From: Thozetella sp. PMI_491
Taxonomy: Eukaryota; Ascomycota; Sordariomycetes; Chaetosphaeriales; Chaetosphaeriaceae
Assembly (NCBI GenBank): GCA_021432635.1
Contig: MU270048.1
Location: 124,001-188,000, forward strand
Length of the DNA: 64,000 nt
Direction: 5' to 3'
In this document: positions 22,096 to 33,971 of the stretch, in pieces
Numbering within the stretch: the stretch's first letter is position 1
Layout: each line of letters opens with the position of its first letter
Notes under the pieces: generated by a model
Databases searched by the model: none
Seen by the model: only the letters and a program-made list of their open reading frames with translations
What the model was told of the DNA's origin: nothing
Position numbers and translations under genes: made by a program

Positions 22096-24684
22096 GGCCA
22101 GGAACAGCTTAAGGCATTTATTCGCTGATGCAGTGTTCGATCACGAGATCAGCTGCCGACAGGAGGCAGCGGGAGGAAGGCAGAAGCAACCACTGCAAAC
22201 AGCTGTACAACAAAATGTAACAGACCTGGTACTTAAGCACGCAGCGCATATTAATTTTAAATGCAACTGGAACTTTATACTGTAATATTTGCCGATTGGC
22301 TGGAGTGAACTCCATGCATCGCCCCTCAGCCTCGAGACCACCAAACATTGCACCAGGTCGTACCCACGCAACTTGCACTTGAACAACACATTGAGTCGTC
22401 CCCTCTTTGCACATTCCCGCTGGCAACGTCAGTCACGTAAGTCATCAGTTCTGTACTCAGTGTCTCGCCGAGCATCTCCTATACTGTGCCCCTGCTAATG
22501 CTCGAGGCAAGAAACTGCGAAAATATCGGTGGGGAAGGCACCGAGCCCACCGCGCTGACCAGAACCGCCCAGATATCACTTATCTCAGCTATGCTATAAA
22601 TCGCAACGCGTCTCTTAGAACGCAATGCTGCCCGCGAGATCCGCCTGACGAAGGACCTCCTAAACCACGAGATTCCACCATATGCGATACTTTCACACAC
22701 CTGGGGGGACAAGACGATGTATGTAAGTATGTGTTCGGTATTGGGGTGGGGTGGCTGTCCTGTAGGTCGAGCTGGATGGGCAGTATGCCGACATAAAGAG
22801 TGTTTCCCGTGAGTCTCGGGTATTATGAAGATTTGGTAGGCTCTTAGTCTTATTAAAGGGCGGCTTAGAAAATATGGTACCAACGGGTCGTTTCTCTTGG
22901 TAAAGTGGGGATTAGTGTGCGTAGTTTAACTCACTTAATGCTGATATATGGATTATAACCTTCGTATTTTGGATATTATGTAAAAAATTAGCTAGTGTTA
23001 ACACTTACTTTCATACTAAATTTCTATATAAAATACAACTAACTACATACTATAGTTTAACCTTCCCTCTAACGAGAACTTTACTGTGCCACTTCACTGT
23101 GGAACATCTCGTTTCGAGGTTCATGCATTGAGGGAGTCTTCATTCTAGGGAGTACGAGGTAGACGACATTTGCCTCGGCTGTCAGTAACGAGACCCAAAA
23201 TCTCGCGCTGGGCTGCCAACTGCTCTGTGTGCGGCACTCCCGAAAAAGTCATCCAAACTGAGCCCATGACGCCACGAGAAGCATTGCGTCCCGATTGCGC
23301 CTAGCCAGCGGAAGAGAAAGCTAAACTGCAGGACGGAAGGAGACATTAATCGCTTGCCAGAGAACGGCTGCTCAACTTCCTCTCGATACATCTAGAAAGA
23401 GGAGTAATCTCCAGTGCAGGCCAACACCCGCACAGACTTGATCGTATCACCTCGCTGTGATCGTCTCTAGATATATATGATCTTGATCTGGCGCCATATA
23501 TGTTGTAGCTGCCATATTTTATGCTAATTGACTTCAGTCATTGGCTCAATGATGGCCTCCTCGGTTGGATTATACAAGCTATTGCGCTCGTGACAGATAA
23601 GACTCTTCTGTTGTTGTCCCATGGATGCGGAACATACCTAAGAGATAGAGTATGTATGTATCTATGCATGAAGGGCGCTAGAGGGCGAAGAATAGGTCGA
23701 ACCTCACTGACTAGTACCTGAGTTTTCAACACCCATGGAGTCATCAATCCCTCTAATTAATCCATGCCATGGGTGTCTATCTTGTGACAACGTACCTAGT
23801 ATGGTTGATGACCCGGGTCCCGTAATTTACAACATGGAACGACAGACGGCCATTGGCGTGAATGCCTTGCAATTCTCCGAGAATATGGATATTGAATTCC
23901 TGGACGACTATTCAGATCGCTGAACATGGTATTTGAGACTAGGTAGGTATCTTAGGTAATGGGCTGCACAAGCATGCTCCAATAGGTAGCAAGCAAGCTA
24001 GCAGGAGCGATGTAAGGTATTCTAGGCTTCGCAATCGCTTCTAGGCTCTTTCAGCATTAACTAGCGAGTGAGTTTACCAACTCTATAGTATTGAAGTTGT
24101 CCATCACCACTGCCTAAAAGCGTTCCTATCCGCTAGGGAGCAGGCTGTTTTGCTTTACAACATAGTCACCTCGAAGATCTTGGTCTTTTTTAGCGCCGCG
24201 CGTCATTAGTTCACAATAGGTTACCACCTCGGCAGCCCCCTGACTCCAATTTCCGGGCAGCGATGAGGACCGGGGCCGGCGTGCCTCGGCAGGGAGCGGG
24301 TGCCGGGACAGGGGTCCCGGCAGTGAGCCCCGCTTGTGATTTTTGCGTAGCTCATGGCCCTACGTTACCCTACTACAGGATTTACTCCGCTTCCTGCTCC
24401 CCTCGAGAGTGCACCGAGTAGTGGAGGAGAACCCTTGGCGGCATCCATGCATGACATACCCCAAATCGCATCTCCGAGCTGCAGGCAGTAAACAGGGTTC
24501 GGCGAGGTCAGTGTGGCCGCACTTCTTTGGCACGTGCTGAACTGCTCTCGAGGGGGCAACATGGCCAAGCAGCTAGTATATAATATGTCACAATGGCATA
24601 GCCGCCTCGCTACCAAGCATAACCCCTGAGCGGCAGCTTCGTCGACGCCACATCCTGGTCGTGTGAAAGCCTTCTTCCTCTGCG
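22096..24684. other. Gene-poor AT-rich tract with a HET fragment
   Basis: 2.6 kb without an intact gene. 22880-23080 and 23440-23530 are notably AT-rich. A HET-domain remnant lies at 22606-22745. The open frame at 23735-23923 (62 codons) has no recognisable feature. The last 100 nt should hold the laccase promoter core. Confidence 0.5.
22606..22745 (+). pseudogene. Fragment of a HET-domain (heterokaryon incompatibility) gene
   Basis: One frame reads the hallmark start of a HET domain: RLLERNAAREIRLTKDLLNH followed directly by EIPPYAILSHTWGDKTM. The block PPYAILSHTW is the signature of PF06985, found close to the N terminus of HET proteins. The rest of the domain does not follow, so this is a broken, truncated copy, probably old and embedded in an AT-rich degraded tract. 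HET genes are abundant and often decayed in Pezizomycotina. Confidence 0.7.
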
Positions 24685-26534
24685 ATGAAGTTCTTCGTCT
24701 TGCTAGAGCTCCTAGCCGTAGGGGTCCTCGGCCACGCTGTGCCTCGCAGCGCAGAGCCGCCGAGCGTCTCCCCCCGAGCAGCGTGCGAGAACACTGCCAG
24801 CAACCGCCAGTGCTGGGGCGACTACGACATCAACACGGATTGGTATTCAGTCACCCCGGATACGGGTGTCACGAGGGAGTACTGGCTTGAAGCCCAGAAT
24901 ATCACTCTGGCGCCGGATGGCTACCAGCGCCAGGTGCTCTGCTTCAATGGCACTGTGCCGGGGCCGCTGATTGAGGCGAACTGGGGAGACTGGATTGTTA
25001 TTCATTTCACCAACTCCATGCAGGATAACGGGTAGGACCGACGCGCGGAGGAACGCTGCGGACACGAACGCTGACCGGCTCAGGACTGCTATCCACTGGC
25101 ACGGCATGCACCAGGCGGGTACTATCGGCGCGGACGGCGTGCCTGGCGTCACCCAATGCCCGATCGCACCGGGCGACACCATGACGTACCGGTTCCGCGC
25201 CACCCAGTACGGGACGGCTTGGTACCATTCACACTTCAGCCTGCAGCTTGCTGAAGGTCTTGTCGGGCCCATCATCATCCACGGCCCGACGACCGCCAAC
25301 TATGATGTCGACCTTGGGAACTTCATGCTCCAAGACTGGGGCCACGACTCCGCCTTCCACATCTGGATAGCTACACAGCAGAAGATCGCGCTGCTGCAGC
25401 CGGCCGCAGAGAACGGCCTCATCAATGGCAAGAACCCCTACACCTGCGATGCCTCAGCGGACGCGAAGTGTGTTGGAGGAGCGGAGCGGCTCGTGACGAC
25501 CGTCACCAAGGGACAGAAGTACCTCCTCCGTATCATCGGCGCCCAGGTCGATGGCTGGTTCAAGTTCGCGATCGACGGACACACGTTCCGGGTCGTGGCT
25601 GCCGACCTTGTCCCGATCATCCCGTACTCGACCAACAACATCATCCTGGCCTCTGGGCAGCGGTACGACATCATCGTGGAGGCGAACCAGACGGTCGGCA
25701 ACTACTGGTTGCGCGCCATCTACCAGACGGGCTGCAACCAAAACAACAACGACAACAAAGACAATATCCTAGGCGTCTTTCGCTACGACGGGGCGGCCTC
25801 GACCGACCCCACCACGACGGTGGCAAGCAGCATCACCAACTCGTGCGGCGACGAGCCGTACGCCAGCCTGGTCCCGTGGGTCTCAAAAGAGGTTGGCAGC
25901 GCAACCATCACCGACGCGGTGGCGCTCTCTTGGTACTACCAGCTGGACCTCGTCTTCAAGTGGACGCTTCACAGCAAGACGCTGGTGGTCAACTGGTCCG
26001 ACCCGACCACAAGGTCCATCTACAACAACGACCTCTCGTTCCCGGACACGTCCAACGTGTACCAGGTCTCGCAGAGCAACGCGTGGACCTACTGGATCAT
26101 CCAGGACCTGACACTCGTCGGGGCCTACCACCCCATGCACCTCCACGGGCACGATTTCTACATCCTGGCCCAGGGGAGCGGGCTGTATACTCCGTTCGTC
26201 AAGCTCAACACCAAGAACCCGCCGCGGCGGGACACAGCCACACTCTACGGTAATGGATATACAGTCATTGCCTTCCAGACCGACAATCCCGGGTAAGTAG
26301 CTCACCGCGCACTAGTCCCAGAGTTTGAAGAACGCGCTAACACGAGGCAATAGGTCGTGGCTGCTGCACTGCCATATCGCTTGGCACGCGAGCCAGGGGC
26401 TGGCGATGCAGCTGATCGAGCGCGAGGGCGAGATTGCACCGATCGTGGGCCAGGACATCGAGCAGTACGAGCGGGTATGCAAGAACTGGAATTCATGGCA
26501 CGGGCCCTATGAGATGGACGACTCCGGTATCTAA
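24685..26534 (+). CDS. Ascomycete laccase (multicopper oxidase)
   Basis: Secreted laccase oxidising phenols with reduction of oxygen to water. Exons 24685-25031, 25084-26292, 26354-26534; 1737 nt, 578 aa. Signal peptide MKFFVLLELLAVGVLGHA. Copper ligands are all present: HWHG (His 120/122), WYHSH (164/166), HPMHLHGHDF and HCHIAWH. The residue ten after the T1 Cys is Leu, as in higher-potential ascomycete laccases. The protein ends in DSGI, the C-terminal plug typical of asco-laccases that blocks the trinuclear channel. NIT, NGT, NQT and NWS are possible glycosylation sites. Downstream on the other strand lies an MFS gene; with the methyltransferase and P450 beyond it, a role in pigment or phenolic metabolite formation is possible as well as lignin attack. 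Confidence 0.95.
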
Positions 26535-26897
26535 AGTATTTTGATAGCTAAAAGTAATGAATGTTGGCGTGATTTGAGCACTACTTTAACTATTGTCCAC
26601 AATGTTCTTTCTCACCATCCTCGGTTCAGCCGGTGACTGATCTTCTAACAACACCCTTGTTGCCTACCCCTATTTCGGTGTATACAATTGCATAGATACC
26701 TGTCTATCTATTGCGAGGTGGGCTGCCGGGTATTCCCTAGAAGTCCAATTACATACGTACATCGCACCCTACGCCCCTAGAAGCTAGACTCTTGGACTAC
26801 TATTGACCGGGTAACTCTCGAGTGTAGGGCTGTATCGCACGGTGATCAAATTATGTCCCATCATGGTCCTGTTCAACCTGGTTTCCTATCACGGTCC
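26535..26897. other. Convergent intergenic spacer
   Basis: 363 nt between the laccase stop and the MFS stop, which face each other. It should hold both 3' UTRs; nothing else seen. Confidence 0.5.
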
Positions 26898-28760
26898 CTA
26901 GGAGCTTTCCTTTTTCTCATCGACGAGATCAGCCTGAGCTACATCTGAGCCAGCCCCGTCTTCGGTGTCTGTTGAGTTGCGACGAGCCCGCCGTTGGTCG
27001 CGCAACACCAATAGCTGAATACCGATGACGGCGACTATGGAGGCGATAACAAGGCCGAAAGTTGTCGGGAAACCATACCCTGTCATCGGTAGTTAGATAG
27101 TTTACCTTACGTGTTGTTTTTGCTCTAATGAACCACGTGTAGACTTACGGAATGTTGGGGCCATGGTCTGTGGGAAGATCACGATGGGCAGCCAAGCAGC
27201 GACGGCATACTGAAACCCGTTCATGCTGCTAATGACCATGGCACGCTCCTCGTTGTCTCCGGCGCAGACTTCGCTGGCCCAGGTGTAACTGTAGTGGCAG
27301 TTAGCATTTTTAAGGAGCTGTGATGCATAGGGACAGCCCAACGTACAAAACGGCAGTCATGAGATGGATATTGACAGTCAAAAAAGCGAATTCCTTGAGC
27401 GCTAGACTGGGCGGCCAAAAGGCCAGAATACCGTTCGGGAGGAGGGTGAGAATCTAGGCGAGAGAGTCAGTCGTGCCTCATGCGGACAAGCCACTCCATG
27501 CTACGACTCACGAGTGGGACTAAGATCCAAGTGAAGCGACTGCCCGTGTAGTCGGCCAAGAATCCCCAGATGACCACGCAGGTCCCGCTTATCAGAGACG
27601 TGCCCGTCGGGATGAGATTACGGTTGACGACGGAGAAGTTCTCAGCCTTGAGCCAGATGGCAAAGTATCCGTTGCCGCCGCACGACGATCCGTACAGCTT
27701 GCCAGGTTCAGTCAGCAGAATGCTCAGTGTATTAACTACACAGGGGCTTAAAGGTTGAGGATTCGCACGATAAGGGACGTACCACGTAGCCGATTACAAA
27801 GGCGTACCACTTCCACGAGCTCAAGATCTTCTTGAACGTCGCAGCGGTAACCTTGGCTGGAGCGGCCTTGCCGGCCTTTCGTACCCTTTCTTCGGCTAGC
27901 TCTCGTTCTGCCGGCGTGAGGAACCAGGCCTTGGTCGTGTATGGCGTATCGGGGAGAAAGATGTACGTGGCAATACCAACTGGGACGGTCATGCACTGGG
28001 TTGATTGTAATGTTAGCTAGTTTCGCCCAAACCGAAAACCCCTCGAAGAGACGCGTACCCCGCAGACGATGTAGAGCCATCGCCAGCCTGCCAGGCCGTG
28101 AGTGCCGTCCAGGTTCTGGTACACAGCGGCCTGCAGGTAGCCTCCAAAGGCAGTTCCCAGGGGCGCCGTCATGTGGAACAGGGCGACGCGCTTGGCGAGC
28201 TCCGTCTTCGTGTACCAGCTGCCTAGGACGTAGAGCAGGGAGGGGAAGAAGGAGCTCTCGAAGAAGCCGACGAGGAAGCGGAAGGCGTACAGCTCGCTCG
28301 TGTTCTTCATGCCGGCCTGTGCGAACGTCCAGATGCCCCAGCCCGTCTCCATGAGGGCAAGCCATATGCTCGGCCGGATGCGCTGGATGATGAGCGTGCT
28401 CGGGATCTGCATCGCCGCGTAGGCACATGTATAGGCCGTCTGCGCGTACGTGTACTCGTTGCCTCGCATGTTGAGATCCTCCTGCATGCCTGACACATAT
28501 GCATTGGCTAAATTGCCTTGGTCTAAATATTTCATGAAAAAACCTAGACAGCCGATGGTGAGGATGGCGATGTCCAGCTTGAGGAGGAGTCGCCGTTCCT
28601 CAGGGCTCTTGAGGTGCGTGTCAGTGTCCCATATGAACGAACGAAACGAGCGGCGCGGCTTCTTCTCGGCCACCGGCGCGGTGTCTTGGACGGCTGAGGA
28701 GTTGCTGCCATCGACGGGGTCGCTCAAGACCTTCGGCGACTCTTCGCTAGGATTACCCAT
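26898..28760 (-). CDS. MFS anion:cation symporter (Dal5/Liz1/Tna1-like permease)
   Basis: Plasma-membrane transporter of the major facilitator superfamily, anion:cation symporter branch (allantoate, pantothenate and nicotinate permeases). Six exons: 28760-28059, 27995-27783, 27697-27512, 27453-27347, 27288-27149, 27079-26898; 1530 nt, 509 aa. A cytosolic N terminus of about 60 residues is followed by KLDIAILTIGCLGFFMKYLD, the usual TM1 of this family with YLDQGNLANAYVSGM after it. Then come LIIQRIRPSIWLALMETGWG (between TM2 and TM3) and RFLVGFFESSFFPSLLYVLG (TM4). The central loop holds FLPDTPYTTKAWFLTPAERE, again family-typical. About 12 membrane spans can be read. The C-terminal tail is acidic and hydrophilic. 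Substrate unknown: an organic anion or vitamin is expected, but export or uptake of a pathway product is possible given the neighbouring laccase, methyltransferase and P450. Confidence 0.9.
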
Positions 28761-29463
28761 TTTGCTTGATATGAACTCCTGCTAGTCGCAAGTAGGGTCA
28801 CTTGAGTTGCGCACGAGAACTGACGATGCGAGGAGAGAGGAGCGCAGCATGCATGCGTGATATATCACATGGAAGATAACAAAGACGGGGGGGGCAGGGG
28901 CCGTCTTGCTTCGTATCGCAACATAACCTCGCGCATATAGATCATCAATAAACGGGGTCGCAGCTGCACTAGCTAGCTTCCGCGGCCAATGGAGCCCTAA
29001 GATAGTAGTCATAGCCTTTCCAGTCCTGCGCAGCATTCCCAGTTTTGGCAGTGACAAGAGAATGCTAGACGAAATGCGGCGCGAGTGTCCGATGTGGGGG
29101 AGGTAAGGTGTCAGTGGCAGGGAAAGTGGCGAGCTCGCCGCGCGATAGGGCCGTGCTGCTGAGTATCTCCTATCGCGCATACTTTCACCCCTCCCTGCTC
29201 TCCGCATACAACGCAGCTGCCGAGCGGCACGCGGAGTCATCAGATTATCGGCGGCCATTCACAAACGATCAAACTCCATGCTTATCGTTGATCTGGGAGC
29301 TACGCTATTCCCACAAAGGGGGGGAGAAGAGGGGTAGAAATAAAGCCAGGCAACGCATTTTTCTGGAAGTATCGACTGGAACGAGTCTCCGTCGATTCTC
29401 TCCGTCTTCGCGCGCTATCGTTCAATCCGATCCAGCGGCGTTCCGATGCACGCCTCGTCTGCA
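28761..29463. other. Intergenic, nothing recognised
   Basis: MFS promoter and 3' flank of the methyltransferase gene, both on the minus strand. No gene or repeat recognised. Confidence 0.5.
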
Positions 29464-30732
29464 TCACTCGGGCTTCTGGCCGTAGACGACATGGCTGGAC
29501 TCGGGTCAGCCACGGCCGAGTAGGGGTTCAGTCGCGCGTCGGGGAAGACTCACATCGGCCAGTAGGCGTGGATGGCCTTGTTCTTCATGTCCTTGCGGAC
29601 GTCCACCAGAAGCAAATCGGTCGCTTCTTTGCTCCACTGAAGCACGCGGGTGAACACAGCCATGCTAAGGCCCTCGACACCGCTGCCAATGTTCTCCAGC
29701 GTCCACATACCTAGGCGGGCCTAAGTCAGCGAGTGCTCCCAGTAGGCAGGCGGATCAGTTCTCGGGGAGGACCACACACCTAGCTCCTTGTACTTCCTGT
29801 CCCTGGGCCACTGGTTCATGGGCCACCGGTACACCACCTCGGTCACGTTGACGAACCCGGCGTCCTCTAGCTGCTGCTTGTACAGCTTAGCGCCGTCGAA
29901 GGAGCGGCCGATGGCTTGGGTGCCCTGTAGCAGGTCGGCCAGCCACTTGTGGAAGGCTGTGTCTGGGCTCAGAGTGCCGTCGTCGGATACGGCCGGCACG
30001 ATGTCGGCCAGCTCGAGCCAGCCGCCCGGCTCGAGGTTGTCGAAGCAACGCTGGAAGAAGCGCGGCCAGTCGGCGAAGGAGGCCGTCATCATGCGGCTGT
30101 AGATGAAGTCGAACTTCGCGTTGAAGGTCCAGGGCTCCTCCAGGTCGTCGACCTGGAAGGTCACATTCGGAGGCACGAACTGCGGCTGCGACGGACTGAG
30201 GTCGACACCACTGGTTGCAGGGGGGGTTACACGGGTCAGCCACTATGTCCCTCGCTTCTATCACCTTTCTCGGCCCGCAGATGCATGGCTTGCAGGGTGG
30301 GCTTTCTTACATTACGGTGCTCTCCGGGTGGTCATCGGCGAAGTCAATGGCCCAAATACCCGTGCCCGTGCCGACGTCCAGAACCCGCTTAATGGGCTTA
30401 CCGTCACTGCCCGCCGGCGAGAGGTAGAGCTTGTTCTCAAAGGTCAAGAGAAAGACGTGGTGCTGCAAGTCCAGCCGATCCAGCTCACGATCATCGTTGG
30501 GAATCACATACTGGCCATCTTTATAAGCGTGATAGGTGCGACCATTCTCCTCGCGGTACCGAAGGATGCTGCTCGTGATGGATGCAGTCGAGCTGACAGC
30601 GTCGCCAAAGGCCGAGTCGCCGTCGTCGGCCGCGCCGTCAGCTTCGAGTGCGGGGTCGGCCTCGATGACGGGCTCTCCTACCGCCGCCGGCGCAGGAGCG
30701 GCGGCCGCAGGAGGTGGTGCCGGATCGCTCAT
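29464..30732 (-). CDS. LaeA-like SAM-dependent methyltransferase
   Basis: Class I methyltransferase of the family containing the secondary-metabolism regulator LaeA and many cluster-embedded relatives. Exons 30732-30311, 30210-29780, 29710-29554, 29494-29464; 1041 nt, 346 aa. The start at 30732 (MSDPAPPPAAAAPAPAA) opens a disordered Ala/Pro/Asp-rich leader. The domain starts near SSILRYREENGRTYHAYKDG, a family-typical entry. The SAM-binding motif I is RVLDVGTGTGIWAIDFAD, followed by IGVDLSPSQPQFVPPNV, DFIYSRMMTASFADW and LEPGGWLELAD. It ends HVVYGQKPE; the YG.KP ending is common in this family. The final exon is only 31 nt. Whether it methylates a metabolite or regulates chromatin is unknown; position beside P450, MFS and laccase genes favours a pathway role. 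Confidence 0.9.
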
Positions 30733-32204
30733 GGTGACGAGCAACAAAGCCGAACTGTCAAGAACGGTAGCGTAGGTAGTGGGGTCGCGAACTCGCAAGC
30801 AAAGGCACTGGCTGCGCAAGGGTGCAGCAACGTGGACGAGCAAGGAACCTTGGAGTTGGCGAGGCTAGGTGGGGAGGGGGAGGGGTTATCTTTTGGGGAA
30901 GCCCTACTACACTCGGTAGACTACGGATACTCCAGAAAACATCAAAAGCTAGGGTGGAGCCCCTAGAGTCTAGTCTTGGGGAGGGGTCGAACGATGATGG
31001 GGCGGGTAGCTGAGATATTAATCGATTTGTGCGGCCACCTAGCGACATTCGCGTTAGCGCCGGGCGGGGGACCTCGAGAGAGAATGGCGGAAGACTGTAA
31101 AGACCCCAACTGGCTGAAGGCCGAGATGTTGGTCGTTCTTTTCCAGGGTATTCCTGCAGGGCGGGACATTATTGGATTGCTGCATGCTATGGGGAGCGGG
31201 AGCTTGGGGCTACACCCAGCGTGTGGCTTCCTCCGGGACCGACCTGCCGCTTTTAGGGCACACGGAGCTCGGCAGGCGATCAACTCGGCGGGTTTTCCGG
31301 ACGAGGGCAGCATGGCGGGCCGTGAGAAGGACGGAAGTAGTTGTCGCCCCGAAACTGCGGCTATCGGGGACCATCTCAATGTTCGCTTACTTTGCGTGTA
31401 ATGCCCTCCGACAGCGCCTTGGTTCCCCTCTAGCTGGGATTGGGGCACACGCAAAATACCTTGGCAAATCTCGTGGTCAAAAGGGGGTCTCGGCATTTGC
31501 TGACCAGTTAACTGCCCATGCCACCTTCGAGAGATTATGTGAGGCCGGTGTGTGGTCATCGTTACTGCCCTAGCTTTGGTTGGCCAAACTTGGCCCTGCT
31601 TTTTAGAGGTGCACTCACTCACTCACTCCTTCCTGCCTTCTTCCCGCCGTCAGGACGGCAGGACAAGAGCAATCCCGCTGAGAAATCCCGCGGAGACTTA
31701 GACCTGCCTGCCTGCCTGCCCTGCCCAATCCAGCAACGGGTCAAATCCAGAGCCGCCCGCAGGCTGCTGCATTGCATATAGTGCAGTGCACGAGCCGCGG
31801 GTGCCTTCGAGAACGCTTGGAACGCTTGGTACGCCCGGCTGTTAATTACCAAACTCCCGCGCACCTGGTAACAGTTACCGGGAAAGGGCTGTGTCGCACA
31901 ATCCCGTTCCCCGCACTGCATCTGCTGGGTCGTGGGCTCAATATGCAACTGCCGCGTGCGGAGCTAAACACGGCCTTCCTTAGGCCGTCATAGTCCGGTT
32001 CGCGGACGAGGCTAGCGCGCAGGCGCCCCTCAGCCTGGGCCGTACAAAAAGCCTTCCTTCATGTGCCCCGGGACCGCAGAGCTCATGGACTTGCCTCCAA
32101 CGCAGCGGCAGAGAGCGAGGTGAGACAGACAGCAAGAAAAGAGAGAAGAAGGGACAGAGAGAGAGAACCACGACAGGCGCCCCGAGTGCCTTCGATCTGC
32201 CACC
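30733..32204. promoter_or_regulatory. Divergent spacer between methyltransferase and P450
   Basis: 1.5 kb shared upstream region of the methyltransferase (minus) and the P450 (plus). It holds two short microsatellites, (ACTC)4 at 31613-31628 and (CCTG)n at 31703-31720. The minus-strand open frame 31622-30963 has no domain or sensible composition and is dismissed. Confidence 0.45.
31613..31720. repeat. Two tetranucleotide microsatellites
   Basis: ACTC units at 31613-31628 and CCTG units at 31703-31720, about 75 nt apart in the methyltransferase/P450 spacer. Confidence 0.8.
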
Positions 32205-33824
32205 ATGGAGCTCACCCGCCCGTCCTCGTGGTCGCTTTACGTGTGGCTGTCCGTCTTCCTGGCCGGCCCCGTCATCGTCCTGCTCGTCGATTTCGTCAAA
32301 TGGCTCCGTATGCCGCCCGGCCCGACGCCGCTGCCCTTCCTCGGCAACAAGTTCCAGCTGCCGAAGCGGCAGCCATGGATCCAGTTCCAGGAGTGGTCGC
32401 GCATCTACGGGCCCATATTCACCATCTGGATCGGCCGCAAGCCCACGGTCGTCATCTCGGACCCCGTCGTCGCGTCAGACCTGATGGAGGCGCGGAGCAG
32501 CAAGTACTCGTCCCGCCCGCGCATGGTCGCCATGGGCGAGATCTACTGGGACGGCGCCTCCCTACTCGTGCAGCCATACGGCAAGAGCTGGAGCGTCCGC
32601 CGGAAGCTCCTGCACCAGGCCCTGTCGTCAAAGCCCCTCCGCTCCTACAAGCCGACTCAGGAGGCTGAGGCGTCCCGCCTGGCGTTCCAGCTAGTGCAGA
32701 CGCCGGCGAGCTGGGAGAAGCTGCTGGAGCGCTTTACCTCGAGCGTCGTCTTCTGCGTGGCCTACGGTCACCGCATCGACTCCCTGAACGCCAAGGTCAT
32801 CCACGACCGGTTCGAGTTCATGCACTACTCAGCCTCGCTCAACGTCCCCGGCAAGTACCTAGTCGAAACCCTACCGTTCCTCAAGCACATCCCCGACGTG
32901 CTCGCGCCGTGGAAGCGGGACATCAAGGAGCACGGCAAGAAGGAGGCAAGCGCGAATATGGCCCTAGCCGATCTCGTTCGGGGCGATATTGCCCGAGCGA
33001 AGGCTGAGAACGCACTGGAGTCACTTCCAGAGTCCCTCTGCAGGCTGCTCCTCGAGACGCGTGACGAGATCCCGCTGTCGGACCGTGACTTCTCGTTCGT
33101 GCCGGCATCACTGTTCGGCGCCGGCTCCGATACCACGGCCTCGACACTTTGCTCCGCCTTCCTCGCCCTCGTCACGCACCCGGAGACGCTGCAGGCCGCG
33201 CACGCCGAGCTGGACGCCGTCATCGGTGCCGACAGGACACCAACCTTCGACGACGAGCAGAGCCTGCCGTACATCCGCGCCCTCGCCAAGGAGGTGCTCC
33301 GCTGGCGCCCCGTCGCGGTGCTCGGAGGCACCCCCCACGCTTCGACCGAGGACGACCACTACGAGGGCTACTATATTCCCGCCGGCACCACGATCCTCGG
33401 GAACTCGTGGGCAATCAACAGGAACGAGAGGTACTACCCGAACCCCGACCACTTCAACCCGCTCCGCTTCCTCGACGAGAACCTTGCCGCTAAGGCCAAG
33501 CACCCGAACAGCGAGCTGGGCCTCCCGCATCCGTCCAAGAGCGGGCACTCCTCGTTCGGCTGGGGCCGACGCGTCTGCCCGGGCGCAAACCTGGCGGCGA
33601 ACTCGCTGTACATCGCGCTCGCGAAGCTGCTGTGGGGCTTTGACATCCTCCCGATCCAAGGCCGCACTTACGACACCTTTGATTACACCGAAGGGTTCAA
33701 CATCCGCCCCAAGAAGTTTGAGTGCATCGTCCGCCCTAGGAGCGAGCGCCACAGGGCCGTGCTGGAGCGAGAGAACAAGCACGCCGAGGCGTACCTCGAG
33801 AAGTTTACGCCCTTTGAGGAGTAA
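32205..33824 (+). CDS. Cytochrome P450 monooxygenase, OrdA/CYP64-like type
   Basis: Membrane-anchored heme monooxygenase, 539 aa, single exon. The N-terminal helix (WLSVFLAGPVIVLLVDFV) anchors it in the ER and is followed by the hinge RMPPGPTPLPFLGN. Landmarks: I-helix oxygen-binding LFGAGSDTTAS, the K-helix KEVLRWRPV (ExxR), the meander region NPDHFNPLRF, and the heme loop FGWGRRVCPGANLA with Cys at about 458. Length and motifs are normal for fungal P450s of the multi-substrate clan that includes O-methylsterigmatocystin oxidoreductase-type enzymes. Substrate unknown. It is convergent with the NmrA-like gene (147 nt between stops) and divergent to the methyltransferase, which supports a shared pathway. 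The C terminus is long and charged (ERENKHAEAYLEKF). Confidence 0.93.
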   Translation: MELTRPSSWSLYVWLSVFLAGPVIVLLVDFVKWLRMPPGPTPLPFLGNKFQLPKRQPWIQFQEWSRIYGPIFTIWIGRKPTVVISDPVVASDLMEARSSKYSSRPRMVAMGEIYWDGASLLVQPYGKSWSVRRKLLHQALSSKPLRSYKPTQEAEASRLAFQLVQTPASWEKLLERFTSSVVFCVAYGHRIDSLNAKVIHDRFEFMHYSASLNVPGKYLVETLPFLKHIPDVLAPWKRDIKEHGKKEASANMALADLVRGDIARAKAENALESLPESLCRLLLETRDEIPLSDRDFSFVPASLFGAGSDTTASTLCSAFLALVTHPETLQAAHAELDAVIGADRTPTFDDEQSLPYIRALAKEVLRWRPVAVLGGTPHASTEDDHYEGYYIPAGTTILGNSWAINRNERYYPNPDHFNPLRFLDENLAAKAKHPNSELGLPHPSKSGHSSFGWGRRVCPGANLAANSLYIALAKLLWGFDILPIQGRTYDTFDYTEGFNIRPKKFECIVRPRSERHRAVLERENKHAEAYLEKFTPFEE

Positions 33825-33971
33825 GTATTTCCGCCTCGCCTGGAGGAGCTTGCTATCGCATATAGATTGTTTCTGTCCACGCCTGTATCTACCCAAGTCC
33901 CTTTGCATTAGCAGTAGGCGGGGATCGATGGGGTTTGCGCCATCAGGCTTTCAGCACATAAATAGACATCA

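Noticed and set aside
25468-26253. 261-codon frame within the laccase
   Set aside because: Shadow of the high-GC third codon positions of the laccase.
30963-31622. 219-codon open frame on the minus strand
   Set aside because: Composition is random-looking, no domain, and it lies in a spacer with microsatellites.
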